Position numbers and translations under genes: made by a program. From positions 30,227 through 94,226 of the forward strand of contig NZ_LGUR01000240.1 in assembly GCF_001270495.1 (NCBI RefSeq): a stretch of DNA of 64,000 bases. The letters are read 5' to 3'. Of the stretch, positions 17,713 through 26,765 are shown one piece after another. Position 1 is the first letter of the stretch. Each line of letters opens with the position of its first letter. A model generated the notes under the pieces. The model did not search any database. It saw nothing but the letters and a program-made list of their open reading frames with translations, and was not told the DNA's origin. Source of the stretch: Streptomyces viridochromogenes (lineage in GTDB: Bacteria; Actinomycetota; Actinomycetes; Streptomycetales; Streptomycetaceae).

Positions 17713-18669
17713 GTGCCGCCCACCCGACTGCACCGTGTCGCCGTCCTGGTCCTCGAAGGTGCCAAACCGCTCGATGTCGGCATCCCGGCACAGGTGTTCA
17801 CGACGCGCGCGAGCATGCCGTACGAGGTACGGGTGTGCGGCGCGGCGCCCGGGCCGGTGACCGGCGGGGACGGTCTGGCGTACCACGTCGCCGACGGCCT
17901 CGACGCGCTCGTCTGGGCCGACATCGTCTTCGTACCCGGCTACCGGTTCCCGGACCGCGAGGACCCACCGCGTGCCGTCGTCGACGCGCTGATCGCCGCC
18001 CACGACCGGGGCGCACGTCTCGCCGCCATCTCGACGGGCGCCTTCGCGCTCGCCGCCACGGGCCTCCTCGACGGCAAGCGCGCCACCACGCACTGGCACT
18101 ACACGCGGGCGCTCGCCGAGAGGCACCCCCTCGTCCGGGTCGACGAGAACGTCCTGTTCGTCGACGAGGGCAGCGTGCTGACGTCGGCCGGCGCCGCCTC
18201 GGGCATCGACCTGTGTCTGCACATCCTGCGCGGTGACCTCGGCGTGGCCGCCTCCAACCACGCGGCCCGGCGCCTGGTCGCGGCCCCCTACCGCAGCGGT
18301 GGCCAGGCGCAGTACGTACCACGCAGCGTGCCCGAGCCGCTCGGCGAACGGTTCGCCGCCACCCGGGAGTGGGCCCTGCACCGGCTCGACGAGCCGCTCA
18401 GCCTGGAAGCCCTTGCCCAGCACGCGGCAGTCTCGCCACGCACCTTCTCGCGGCGCTTCGCCGAGGACACCGGATACACGCCGATGCAGTGGGTCATGCG
18501 TGCCCGGATCGACCTGGCCCGCGAGTTGCTCGAACGGTCGCAGCGGAGCGTCGAGCAGATCGCGGGCGACGTGGGCCTGGGCACCGGCGCGAATCTGCGC
18601 ATGCACTTCCAGCGCATCCTCGGCACCACCCCGAGCGAGTACCGCCGCACCTTCACCCGCGGCGAGTAG
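17713..18669 (+). CDS. GlxA-family AraC-type regulator with DJ-1/PfpI domain
   Basis: A 318-aa regulator with two parts. The N-terminal class I glutamine amidotransferase-like domain (residues about 5-170) begins HRVAVLVLEGAKPLDVGIPA. At the place of the usual nucleophile cysteine it reads AAISTGAFALAATGLLDGKR, so it is a sensor and not an enzyme. The C-terminal AraC double helix-turn-helix follows (residues about 215-315): PLSLEALAQHAAVSPRTFSR, then SVEQIAGDVGLGTGANLRMH and the closing GTTPSEYRRTF. Start is GTG 17713. It is monocistronic, divergent from the MDR reductase and followed by an inverted repeat. The target and signal are unknown. It might control the adjacent MDR genes or the GAPDH gene. 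Confidence 0.9.
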   Translation: MPPTRLHRVAVLVLEGAKPLDVGIPAQVFTTRASMPYEVRVCGAAPGPVTGGDGLAYHVADGLDALVWADIVFVPGYRFPDREDPPRAVVDALIAAHDRGARLAAISTGAFALAATGLLDGKRATTHWHYTRALAERHPLVRVDENVLFVDEGSVLTSAGAASGIDLCLHILRGDLGVAASNHAARRLVAAPYRSGGQAQYVPRSVPEPLGERFAATREWALHRLDEPLSLEALAQHAAVSPRTFSRRFAEDTGYTPMQWVMRARIDLARELLERSQRSVEQIAGDVGLGTGANLRMHFQRILGTTPSEYRRTFTRGE

Positions 18670-18681
18670 CCGGCCGTCCGA

Positions 18682-18724
18682 GCCGTGGCGCGATCCTTGC
18701 GAACCATGGCGCTCTCGCCACGGC
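18682..18724 (+). terminator. possible terminator after the GlxA-type gene
   Basis: GCCGTGGCG at 18682-18690 pairs with CGCCACGGC at 18716-18724. The stem is 9 bp with a 25-nt loop that can itself fold in part. It sits 13 bp after the stop and before the GAPDH ribosome-binding site. There is no T tract, as is usual in these organisms. Confidence 0.4.
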
Positions 18725-18796
18725 CAGGCCCGGATCCCGCACGGGAGGCTGGTGGTGACGAACCGTAGGGACACCAAGACACACCAAGAGGCATTC

Positions 18797-19795
18797 ATGA
18801 CTCGCATCGCCATCAACGGATTCGGCCGCATCGGGCGCAACGTGCTGCGCGTCCTGCTCGAACGTGACAGCGACCTCGAGATCGTCGCCGTCAACGACCT
18901 CACCGAGCCCACCGCCCTCGCCCGGCTCCTCGCCTTCGACTCCACGGCCGGCCGGCTCGGCCGTCCGGTGACGGTGGACGGCGACGCCCTCGTCGTCGAC
19001 GGCCGCCGTATCACGGTGCTCGCCGAGCGTGAGCCGGCGCGGCTGCCGTGGGCCGAACTCGGCGTCGACGTCGTACTGGAGTCGACCGGCCGCTTCACCT
19101 CCGCCAAGGCCGCCCGCGCGCACCTCGACGCGGGTGCCAGGAAGGTCCTGGTCAGCGCGCCGTCCGACGGCGCGGACGTCACGCTTGCCTACGGGGTCAA
19201 CACCGACGCCTACGACCCGGCCCTGCACACGATCGTCTCGAACGCCTCCTGCACGACCAACGCGCTCGCACCGCTGGCCGCCGTCCTCGACGAACTCGCC
19301 GGTATCGAGCACGGATTCATGACCACGGTGCACGCCTACACACAGGAGCAGAACCTCCAGGACGGCCCGCACCGCGACGCCCGCCGGGCCCGTGCCGCCG
19401 GGGTCAACATCGTGCCGACCACGACGGGTGCCGCCAAGGCGATCGGCCTCGTGCTGCCGGGCCTCGACGGCAAGCTGTCGGGCGACTCCATCCGCGTACC
19501 GGTTCCGGTGGGCTCGATCGTGGAGCTCAACACCACCGTCGCGCGGGACGTCACCCGCGAGGACGTACTGACGGCCTACCGCACCGCGGCGGAGGGTCCG
19601 CTGGCCGGCGTCCTCGAGTACTCCGACGACCCCCTGGTCTCGTCCGACATCACTGGCAACCCCGCCTCGTCGATCTTCGACTCGGCCCTCACCCGGGTCG
19701 ACGGCCGTCACATCAAGGTGGTCGCCTGGTACGACAACGAGTGGGGCTTCTCCCACCGTGTGATCGACACGCTGGAACTGCTCGCGAACGGCTGA
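18797..19795 (+). CDS. gap: glyceraldehyde-3-phosphate dehydrogenase, type I
   Basis: A full-length GAPDH of 332 aa. The NAD fold begins RIAINGFGRIGRNVLR. The catalytic site is SNASCTTNALAPL, with the active cysteine and, further on, His in TTVHAYTQEQ. The C-terminal signature VAWYDNEWGFSHR is intact. It carries out the phosphorylating step of glycolysis, or the reverse step. ATG 18797 has AAGAGG upstream. It is not next to pgk or tpi, so it is a stand-alone paralogue and not the glycolytic operon copy. It might serve gluconeogenesis or stress conditions. The acyl-CoA synthetase starts 112 bp further on. Confidence 0.93.
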   Translation: MTRIAINGFGRIGRNVLRVLLERDSDLEIVAVNDLTEPTALARLLAFDSTAGRLGRPVTVDGDALVVDGRRITVLAEREPARLPWAELGVDVVLESTGRFTSAKAARAHLDAGARKVLVSAPSDGADVTLAYGVNTDAYDPALHTIVSNASCTTNALAPLAAVLDELAGIEHGFMTTVHAYTQEQNLQDGPHRDARRARAAGVNIVPTTTGAAKAIGLVLPGLDGKLSGDSIRVPVPVGSIVELNTTVARDVTREDVLTAYRTAAEGPLAGVLEYSDDPLVSSDITGNPASSIFDSALTRVDGRHIKVVAWYDNEWGFSHRVIDTLELLANG

Positions 19796-19848
19796 CCGGC
19801 GCCGGGCCCTCTCTCAACCGTCCTCGCCGCACGGCTTGGCCGACCTCG

Positions 19849-19865
19849 TGATCAACATGTGATCA
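19849..19865. promoter_or_regulatory. paired TGATCA sites before the acyl-CoA synthetase
   Basis: TGATCA occurs at 19849-19854 and again at 19860-19865, 11 bp apart (one helical turn), about 45 bp before the acyl-CoA synthetase start. Each hexamer is itself palindromic. The spacing suggests a protein binding on one face of the DNA, but no regulator can be named. In this high-GC background the repeat is noticeable yet could be chance. Confidence 0.3.
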
Positions 19866-19907
19866 TGGGGTCGGCAGGCCACCACGACCCCGGTCAAGGA
19901 GAGCGCG

Positions 19908-21797
19908 ATGGGAATGTACGAGGACGTCTTCCGGGCCAGCCTCGAAGACCCGGAGAGCTTCTGGCTGCGGGCGGCGGAAGGCATCGACTGGGAGGTGGCC
20001 CCGTCCCGTGCCCTGGACTCCTCGGACGCACCCTTCCACCGCTGGTTCCCCGACGGCCGGCTCAACGTCTGCTTCAACGCCGTGGACCGGCATGTCGAAG
20101 CCGGCCGGGGCGAACAGCTCGCGCTCGTCTACGACTCCCCGGTGACCGGCACCCGGCGCGGCTACACCTACGCCCGGCTGAGGGACGAGGTGGCGGCCTT
20201 CGCCGGGGCGCTCGCCGGGCTCGGTGTGGGGCGCGGCGACCGGGTGGTCATCTACCTGCCGATGGTCCCCGAGGCCGCCATCGCGATGCTGGCCTGCGCA
20301 CGCCTCGGCGCCGTCCACTCGGTCGTCTTCGGCGGGTTCGCCCCACCCGAACTCGCGCTCCGCATCGACGACGCCACCCCGAAGGTGATCGTCTCCGCCT
20401 CCTGCGGCATCGAGGGCAAGCGCGTCATCCCGTACAAGCCGCTGCTGGACCGTGCGATCGAACTCGCCGGGCACAAGCCGCAGAAGCGGGTCATCCTGCA
20501 ACGACCGCAGGAGCGGGCCGAGTTGGGGCCGGACGATCTCGACTGGGCCGACCTGGTCGCCGACGCGCCGTCGGCCGCCTGTGTGCCCGTGACCGCGACC
20601 GACCCCCTCTACATCCTCTACACGTCCGGAACGACCGGAAAACCCAAGGGAGTTGTCCGCGACTGCGGCGGCTGTGCCGTGGCTCTGCACTGGTCGATGG
20701 GCGCCGTGTACGACATCGGCCCGGGCGAGACGATGTTCACCGGGTCAGATGTCGGCTGGGTCGTCGGGCACTCGTACATCGTGTACGGGCCGCTGCTGGC
20801 CGGTGCCACGACCGTGCTGTACGAGGGCAAGCCGGTCGGCACCCCGGATGCCGGCCAGTTCTGGCGGGTCGCCGCCGAGCACGGCGTCAAGACCATGTTC
20901 ACGGCGCCCACCGCCTTCCGCGCCATCAGGAAGGAGGACCCGAAGGGCGTCCTCACCGCGGACTACGACCTTTCCCGCTTGCGCTATCTCTTCCTCGCCG
21001 GTGAGCGTCTCGACCCCGAGACCTACCACTGGGCGAGCGCCCTCCTGGACATCCCGGTGATCGACCACTGGTGGCAGACGGAGACCGGCTGGCCGATCGT
21101 CGCCAACCCGGTCGGCATCGAGGCCGCCCCCGTCAAACCCGGCTCGCCCACCCTTCCGCTGCCGGGCTGGGACGTCCGCGTCCTCGACCCCTCGGGGCGG
21201 CCCGTGCCGACCGGCGTCGACGGCGCGATCGTCGTGAAGCTCCCGCTGCCGCCCGGTTCGCTGCCCACCCTCTGGAACGACGACGCCCGCTTCGTCGCCT
21301 CCTACCTCTCCGCCTACGACGGCTACTACCTCACCGGCGACAGCGGGCACATCGACGAGGACGGCTACGTGTACGTCATGGGCCGTACCGACGACGTCAT
21401 CAACGTCGCCGGGCACCGGCTGTCCACCGGCAGCATGGAAGAAGCCCTGGCCGCTCACCCCGATGTCGCCGAGTGCGCCGTGATCGGGGTCGCGGACGCC
21501 CTCAAGGGACAGGTCCCACGCGGCTTCGTCGTGCTGAAGGCGGGCACCGCCCGCGACCCGGGGGAGGTCGAGGCCGAACTGGTCCGGCTCGTGCGCGAGC
21601 GCATCGGCGCCGTCGCCTCCCTCAAGGAGGTCGCCGTCGTGGCCGCCCTGCCCAAGACGCGCTCGGGGAAGATCCTGCGCAAGACGATGCGCGCTATCGC
21701 CGACGGCCACGACGAACCCATCCCGTCCACGGTGGACGACCCGAGCGTCGTCGAGGCCCTGCGCCCGCTGCTCCGGCGCCCCGATCACACCGTCTGA
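19908..21797 (+). CDS. prpE: propionyl-/acetyl-CoA synthetase (PrpE-like)
   Basis: An AMP-forming short-chain acyl-CoA synthetase of 629 aa. The N-terminal extension MYEDVFRASLEDPESFW is typical of the acetyl/propionyl-CoA synthetase group. The AMP-binding motif is YTSGTTGKPKGVV, followed by WWQTETGWPI and the hinge YVMGRTDDVINVAGHRLSTG. The C-terminal PKTRSGKILRKTMRAIA holds the lysine that is regulated by acetylation in this family. It activates propionate or acetate to the CoA ester through an acyl-adenylate. ATG 19908 has AAGGAGAG at ideal distance. It ends 12 bp before the convergent phosphatase gene. Propionate is preferred to acetate as substrate because of the WWQTETGWPI and GVVRDCGG context, but this is not certain. 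Confidence 0.88.
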   Translation: MGMYEDVFRASLEDPESFWLRAAEGIDWEVAPSRALDSSDAPFHRWFPDGRLNVCFNAVDRHVEAGRGEQLALVYDSPVTGTRRGYTYARLRDEVAAFAGALAGLGVGRGDRVVIYLPMVPEAAIAMLACARLGAVHSVVFGGFAPPELALRIDDATPKVIVSASCGIEGKRVIPYKPLLDRAIELAGHKPQKRVILQRPQERAELGPDDLDWADLVADAPSAACVPVTATDPLYILYTSGTTGKPKGVVRDCGGCAVALHWSMGAVYDIGPGETMFTGSDVGWVVGHSYIVYGPLLAGATTVLYEGKPVGTPDAGQFWRVAAEHGVKTMFTAPTAFRAIRKEDPKGVLTADYDLSRLRYLFLAGERLDPETYHWASALLDIPVIDHWWQTETGWPIVANPVGIEAAPVKPGSPTLPLPGWDVRVLDPSGRPVPTGVDGAIVVKLPLPPGSLPTLWNDDARFVASYLSAYDGYYLTGDSGHIDEDGYVYVMGRTDDVINVAGHRLSTGSMEEALAAHPDVAECAVIGVADALKGQVPRGFVVLKAGTARDPGEVEAELVRLVRERIGAVASLKEVAVVAALPKTRSGKILRKTMRAIADGHDEPIPSTVDDPSVVEALRPLLRRPDHTV

Positions 21798-21809
21798 GAG
21801 ACGGTTCTC

Positions 21810-24521
21810 CTACGCCGGTCGAGGCTGGGCGTCATCGCCGGACGGCATGTCGCCCGGCAGGGCCTGTTCGGCCCAGATCACCTTGCCCTGCGGGGTGTAC
21901 CGGGTGCCCCAGCGCTCAGCCAGCTGCGACACCAGGAACAGGCCCCGGCCTCCCTCGTCCGTCGTGGCGGCGTACCGCAGATGCGGTGAGGTGCTGCTGC
22001 CGTCGGCCACCTCGCAGATCAGCCTGCGGTCGCGGATCAGCCGTACGTGGATCGGCCCGGAGCCGTAGCGGATGGCGTTGGTGATGAGCTCGCTCAGGAT
22101 GAGCTCCATGGTGAAGCCGAACTCCGACAGGCCCCACTCTTCGAGCCTTCGGGACACGGCGTCGCGCATACCCGCGACGGCGGCCGGGTCCGGTGGTACG
22201 TCCCAGTCGGCGATCCGGTCGGGCGGCAGTTCCCGCGTGCGGGCGACGAGCAGGGCGACGTCGTCCTTGGGACGCTCGGGGAGCAGGCTGTCCAGCACGT
22301 CCTTGCAGGTCTCCTCGGGCGGGCGGTCGGGGTGGCCGGTGAGCGCGGCGCGCAGCAGTTCCATTCCCACGTCGAGGTCGCGCCTGCGGTCCTCGATGAG
22401 GCCGTCGGTGTACAGGACGAGCTGGGTGCCCTCCGCGAGGCACAGCTCCACGGTCTGGAACGGCAAGCCGCCGAGGCCCAGGGGCGGACCGGCCGGCACG
22501 TCCGGGAAGGTGACGGTTCCGTCGGGCTGGACCAGGGCGGGCGCCAGATGCCCGGCACGCGCCATGACGTAGCGGCGCGTCACGGGGTCGTAGATCCCGT
22601 ACAGGCAGGTGGCGCCCACGACGCCCGCCGCGCTCTCCGCCGCCTCGTGCTGGTCGATGCTCCCGACCAGGTCGTCCAGATGGCTCAGCAGCTCGTCGGG
22701 TGGCAGATCGAGGGCGGAGAAGTTGTGCACCGCGGTCCGCAGCCGTCCCATCGTGGCGGCGGCGTGCAGGCCGTGGCCGACCACGTCGCCGACGGCCACG
22801 GCCACCCGGCCCCCGGGCAGGGGAATCACGTCGAACCAGTCTCCGCCGACGCCCGACTGGGCGGGGAGGTAGCGGAAGGCGATGTCGAGGGCGTTCTGCT
22901 CGGGCATGGCCTGCGGCAGCAGGCTGCGCTGGAGGGTGACTGCCAGGGTGTGCTCGCGGGTGTAGCGGCGGGCGTTGTCGATGCTTGTCGCGGCCCGGGC
23001 CACCAGCTCCTCCGCCAGCGACAGGTCGTCCTCGTTGAAGCGCTCATGGTGTTGTGTGCGCCAGAAGTTGGCCATGCCCAGCACGACACCGCGGGCCCGG
23101 ATGGGGGCGGTGATGAGGGAACGGATGCCGTAGTCGATGATCGCCTTGGCGCGCTCCGGGTCCTGCACGCGCCAGCCCGTGGCGGTCGGCAGATCGCTCA
23201 CCAGCTGGGAGCGGCCGCTGCCGTAGCCGCGGGCCTGGGGTGTGGCGGGGAGGTAGTGGAAGAGCCGGCCCTGTGCGGAGAGCGGATGGTCCTCCCGGAT
23301 GCCGGACACGGCCGCGCGTCGCATGTCCGTCGCCGTGGGGGCCGGCTCCTCGCCGTGCAGGACGGCGTCGGCCAGGTCCACGGTGACGAAGTCCGCGAAG
23401 CGGGGAATGGGGACGCGCGCCAGCTCGTCGGCGGTGCGCAGCACGTCCAGGGTGGTACCGATGCGGAGTCCGGCGTCGTACAGCAGTCTGAGCCGCTCCC
23501 GGGCCACCTCCGCCCTGCCGGTCAGAGCCTGTAGCTCGGTGGAGTCGCGCAGCGTCACCACCGTGCCCTTGGGGCCTCCCTCGCGATCCGTGGGCCGTTG
23601 GTTGACCGCGAGCAGCCGCTCGCCCGCGAGATGCACCTCGTCGGTGGCCTCGCGCCCGGAGGCGAGCAGCGCCGTCGTCTCGGGATCGAGGCCCGGCAGC
23701 TCGGTGACGAGCCGTCCCTCGACGTCCGGGGGCAGCTCCAGCAGTCGTCTGGCCTCGTCGTTCGCCAGTGCCAGCCGCCCGTCGGCGGCCACGATCAGCA
23801 CGCCTTCCCGAACGGAGTGGAGCACCGTGTCGTGGTGCTCGTACATCACGGTCATCTCGTCCGGTGCCAGGCTGTGTGTCTGCCGCCGCAGCCGCCTGCC
23901 CACCAGCGCGGTCACACCGATGGACAACACGAGCGCTCCGGCACCGGCGCCCAGGATGATCGGTAGTTGCCGGGCCAGCTGGCTCTCGACGCTCTTGACC
24001 TTCATCCCGGCCGACACGAGGGCCACCACCTCGTCGTCGGCGTTCTCGATCGGGACCGTGGCCTGCACCTCGCGGCCGAGCGGGCCGTTGACGCTCTCCA
24101 CGTAGACCTTCCCCGCCAGCGACGGACCGATCTCGCCCACGAACCGCTTTCCGATGCGGTCCGGCAGGGGGTGCGTGTACCGGATGCCCTCGGTGTCCAT
24201 GACCACGATGAAGTCGACGCCGGCCGCCCGGCGGGCCGCCTCGGTGAGCGGCTGGAGAATCTTGCTCGGATCCGGGGCCCGCAACGCCGCCAGGACGCCC
24301 GGTGAGTGCGCGAAGGTCTCGGCCACGGCCGTGGAGCGGCGCCTGGCCTCGGCATTGGTGTCCCGCTCCGACTGGAGGATGAGAGCGAAGACGCCGCAGG
24401 CCACGAGCAGCACTACCAGAGCCACCTGGAAAACCAACACCTGACCGGCGACGCTCCGCGTGCTTCTGCTGATCAGACGCTTGACCGGTAGGTGTCGGAA
24501 ACGGGCGAAACGACTCGCCAT
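21810..24521 (-). CDS. multidomain sensor phosphatase (Cache-PAS-GAF-SpoIIE-HATPase)
   Basis: A 903-aa membrane signalling protein. It has a first span at about 29-50 (VFQVALVVLLVACGVFALIL), an outer CitA/DcuS-like sensor domain (about 50-185) and a second span at about 190-208. A PAS domain follows (about 225-335, HDTVLHSVREGVLIVAADGR), then a GAF domain (about 350-520, TAPIRARGVVLGMANFWR). The PP2C/SpoIIE domain (about 540-750) has GVGGDWFDVIPLPGGRVAVA and LVLYTDGLIEDRR. A C-terminal GHKL anti-sigma-type kinase domain (about 770-885) has ELILSELITNAIRYG and EGGRGLFLVSQLAERWG. Such proteins set partner-switching stress sigma pathways by dephosphorylating an anti-sigma antagonist and binding a sigma factor. 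The start is ATG 24521. It is divergent from another SpoIIE phosphatase, 127 bp away. Confidence 0.9.
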   Translation of the reverse strand: MASRFARFRHLPVKRLISRSTRSVAGQVLVFQVALVVLLVACGVFALILQSERDTNAEARRRSTAVAETFAHSPGVLAALRAPDPSKILQPLTEAARRAAGVDFIVVMDTEGIRYTHPLPDRIGKRFVGEIGPSLAGKVYVESVNGPLGREVQATVPIENADDEVVALVSAGMKVKSVESQLARQLPIILGAGAGALVLSIGVTALVGRRLRRQTHSLAPDEMTVMYEHHDTVLHSVREGVLIVAADGRLALANDEARRLLELPPDVEGRLVTELPGLDPETTALLASGREATDEVHLAGERLLAVNQRPTDREGGPKGTVVTLRDSTELQALTGRAEVARERLRLLYDAGLRIGTTLDVLRTADELARVPIPRFADFVTVDLADAVLHGEEPAPTATDMRRAAVSGIREDHPLSAQGRLFHYLPATPQARGYGSGRSQLVSDLPTATGWRVQDPERAKAIIDYGIRSLITAPIRARGVVLGMANFWRTQHHERFNEDDLSLAEELVARAATSIDNARRYTREHTLAVTLQRSLLPQAMPEQNALDIAFRYLPAQSGVGGDWFDVIPLPGGRVAVAVGDVVGHGLHAAATMGRLRTAVHNFSALDLPPDELLSHLDDLVGSIDQHEAAESAAGVVGATCLYGIYDPVTRRYVMARAGHLAPALVQPDGTVTFPDVPAGPPLGLGGLPFQTVELCLAEGTQLVLYTDGLIEDRRRDLDVGMELLRAALTGHPDRPPEETCKDVLDSLLPERPKDDVALLVARTRELPPDRIADWDVPPDPAAVAGMRDAVSRRLEEWGLSEFGFTMELILSELITNAIRYGSGPIHVRLIRDRRLICEVADGSSTSPHLRYAATTDEGGRGLFLVSQLAERWGTRYTPQGKVIWAEQALPGDMPSGDDAQPRPA

Positions 24522-24648
24522 GCGACCCTTTCTAACACCGATGATCCCAAGCGGCCAGGGCCCGCCCGGTCGCCGTTCGGCCGAGCTCCACGTCTGTGCG
24601 GCCGTGCGTGCATGATTCTTGCCGTGCTCGATGTCCGCTTAGGTCGAT

Positions 24649-25788
24649 ATGATGCATTTTGTGATCATGTCTGGACGGCTGTGGCGCCGTCGCCCCGCTT
24701 ACAGCGGTCGATGGCAGGCTGCCCGGCTGTCACCCGTGGTCCTGACCGTCCTCATCGCCGGCCTGGCGTTCTCCACGCCCAGGGAGATCGCCGTCAGCCG
24801 ACTGCTGCCCGCCGCACCCGCCCTGGCCGCCGCGATGTGGCCCGTGCTCCCCACGGTCCTGCTGGGGGCGTTCTGCCTGCTGTTCATGATCTTCCTCAGC
24901 TTCTTTCACACCGATCTGGGGACGCAGTACACGTCGGCCGCGATCATCGCGGTGACCTTGGCGGCCGCATACGGGAGTCATGTGCGACTTCAGCGGGAGG
25001 AGATCCTCTTCCATGTCCGGCTCGTCGCCGACGCCGCCCAGAAGGTGCTGCTGCGCCCGCTGCCACGCCGCATCGAGGACGTCGAGATCGAGTCGCTGTA
25101 TCTGGCGGCCCAGGAACAGGCCCGGATCGGCGGCGACTTCTATGAGGCGATCGGTACACCGCACGGGGTCCGGCTACTGATAGGTGACGTACGGGGCAAG
25201 GGCCTGTCCGCGGTGGGAGCGGCCTCGGCGGTGATCAGCTGCTTCCGGGAGGCCGCCTACGACGAGCCCGACCTCCAGGGAATCATCCACCGCCTGGAGA
25301 CCACCGTCACGCGCCACAGCATCGCGTTCACCGCCCAGGACCAGCCCGAGCACTTCGCCACCGCCCTCCTCGCCGAGGTCCCGCACGGCGGTGGCCACAT
25401 ACGGCTTCTCAACTGCGGGCATCCCCCGCCACTGATCGCGCACTGCGGGAAGGTCAGGGTCCTGGAGCCCACCCTCCCCTCCCCGCCCCTCAACCTCGCA
25501 GCGCTCATCGGTGACCGCTACTGGGTTGACCTGGTCGACTTCGCCCCGGGCGACCAGCTGCTGCTCTACACGGACGGAGTCTCGGAGGCCCGGGACCGCT
25601 CCGGCCAGTTCTTCCCGCTGTCGGACTGGCTGCGGCGGCAGGGCCCGGAGCACCCCCGCCAGCTGCTCGACCAGCTGCACCGGGATCTGCTCCAGCACAG
25701 TGGCGGAAGGCTCGACGACGACATCGCGGCCCTCGCGCTGAGGCGCTCCGGCGTGCGGGACCGGGGGGCCGTCGGAACGGAGGGCTGA
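24649..25788 (+). CDS. membrane SpoIIE-family (PP2C) phosphatase
   Basis: A 379-aa phosphatase. Three hydrophobic spans lie near the N-terminus (RLSPVVLTVLIAGLAFS at about 26; LPTVLLGAFCLLFMIFLSF at about 65; AAIIAVTLAAAYG at about 98). A SpoIIE domain follows with GGDFYEAIGTPHGVRLLIGD, VRGKGLSAVGAASAVI, NCGHPPPLI, LLLYTDGVSEARD and the closing DDDIAALALR. It should dephosphorylate a serine on an anti-anti-sigma protein. Two starts compete, ATG 24649 and ATG 24667; neither has an ideal ribosome-binding site. It is divergent from the large sensor phosphatase and may share a promoter region with it. Downstream lies only the decayed DUF1707 gene. Confidence 0.9.
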   Translation: MMHFVIMSGRLWRRRPAYSGRWQAARLSPVVLTVLIAGLAFSTPREIAVSRLLPAAPALAAAMWPVLPTVLLGAFCLLFMIFLSFFHTDLGTQYTSAAIIAVTLAAAYGSHVRLQREEILFHVRLVADAAQKVLLRPLPRRIEDVEIESLYLAAQEQARIGGDFYEAIGTPHGVRLLIGDVRGKGLSAVGAASAVISCFREAAYDEPDLQGIIHRLETTVTRHSIAFTAQDQPEHFATALLAEVPHGGGHIRLLNCGHPPPLIAHCGKVRVLEPTLPSPPLNLAALIGDRYWVDLVDFAPGDQLLLYTDGVSEARDRSGQFFPLSDWLRRQGPEHPRQLLDQLHRDLLQHSGGRLDDDIAALALRRSGVRDRGAVGTEG

Positions 25789-25844
25789 GTTCTGGTGATC
25801 CAGGTGTTCCTGGTGGGCCTGATGGTCGTCGGGTCCACGTGCCG

Positions 25845-26335
25845 GACGGAGGCCGTCAGCGGCAGGCGGACGTCGTCAGCGCGGCACTGGAGCACGAGGA
25901 GATGGGCGAACGTGTCTCGCCCAGGTGCTCGCCGCGAAGGCGCACAGCGGGCTCGCGTCGGCTCTGGCCTCGCTCCCGGCGGAGAACCCGCCCGCCACGT
26001 CGACGATCGCCGCCGCCGACGGACGGATCCGGCGGCGAGGCGCCTGGCGGGTGCCTCGGATCCTCAAGGTCGAGTCCGCGTACGGAAGGGTGCGCCTGGA
26101 TCTGTCCCGGGCGGTCATCGAGCATCCGGTCGTCGACATCGAGGCTGCACCTCGGAACAGGCGGAGCCGGGATCACGATGCCTCGCGACGCGTTCGTGGA
26201 GGTCGAGGGGTCGCGCACCGAGTGGAAGGACTTGTGCTACAAGGCCCCGCGGCGTCCCCCCGGCGGGCCGAAGATCCGCATCTCCGGGGTCATGGGATTC
26301 GGGCGACTGAAGATCCGCCACGCCTGGCGCTGGGA
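25845..26335 (+). pseudogene. DUF1707 (SHOCT-like) membrane-stress protein, two frameshifts
   Basis: Reading across three segments rebuilds a small DUF1707 protein. First RQRQADVVSAALEHEEMGERV (25854-25916). After a 2-nt excess comes AQVLAAKAHSGLASALASLP and then RRGAWRVPRILKVESAYGRV to PVVDIE (to about 26138). After a 1-nt excess comes LHLGTGGAGITMPRDAFVEV, PKIRISGVMGFGRLKIRHAW. The first part is the DUF1707 helical hairpin (..LAAA.EEGR....EFGERVAQVLAAKTH.EL...L.DLP). The second is the LiaF-like C-terminal beta domain. The two shifts (+2 and +1) and the lack of a clean start or stop mark it as broken. The rest of 25789-26600 holds nothing else that I can recognise. Confidence 0.7.
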
Positions 26336-26613
26336 CTCCGTCGGGCGCGAGGAAGGGTCGCCGGCGGTCGGCCGACTCCATCGGGTCCCGGGTGACCCCT
26401 TCCGGGAACGCACCTGCCCTGGCCGGTCGCTGCGCCGACTTGAGCGCCTGTCGTCGTCGGACGGCAACAGGTCGACAGGCATGCGCGCGGTCGGCCCGGC
26501 ATCCCCGACCTGGCCGCCGACTCGGTGAACTCGTCTCCCGTCGCGCCGCTCGGCGGTCTGCCCGCGGGCGGGCCACCTGGCATGTCGTCAGTATTGCCTT
26601 CGCTGTCATTCAT

Positions 26614-26756
26614 TGCAACGTAGCGTTGCATTCGATCCAGCGTCATTGCATCAATTTTCCGCAGCCCACCTGGGGAGATGGTCTTGCTGCGATTGACGGA
26701 GTCGTGAACGCAACGTAGCTTTCGGGTATCGTCAAACACGTCATATCGCGAGATGA
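26614..26756. promoter_or_regulatory. palindromic operator sites before the P450 gene
   Basis: TGCAACG-TAG-CGTTGCA at 26614-26630 is a perfect 7-3-7 inverted repeat. Its left half GCAACGTAGC recurs at 26710-26719, 95 bp further on. Next to the start codon, TCATATCGCGAGATGA (26741-26756) is a near-perfect 16-bp palindrome that overlaps the ribosome-binding site. These look like regulator sites for the P450-ferredoxin pair. No intact regulator gene is adjacent; one may have been lost in the decayed stretch upstream. Confidence 0.55.
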
Positions 26757-26765
26757 GGCATGATC

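Noticed and set aside
26290..26739. Minus-strand frame of 149 codons that could be a lost regulator divergent from the P450
   Set aside because: A start near 26613 (MNDSEGNTDD) is tempting because of the operator beside it, but no helix-turn-helix can be found in any frame.
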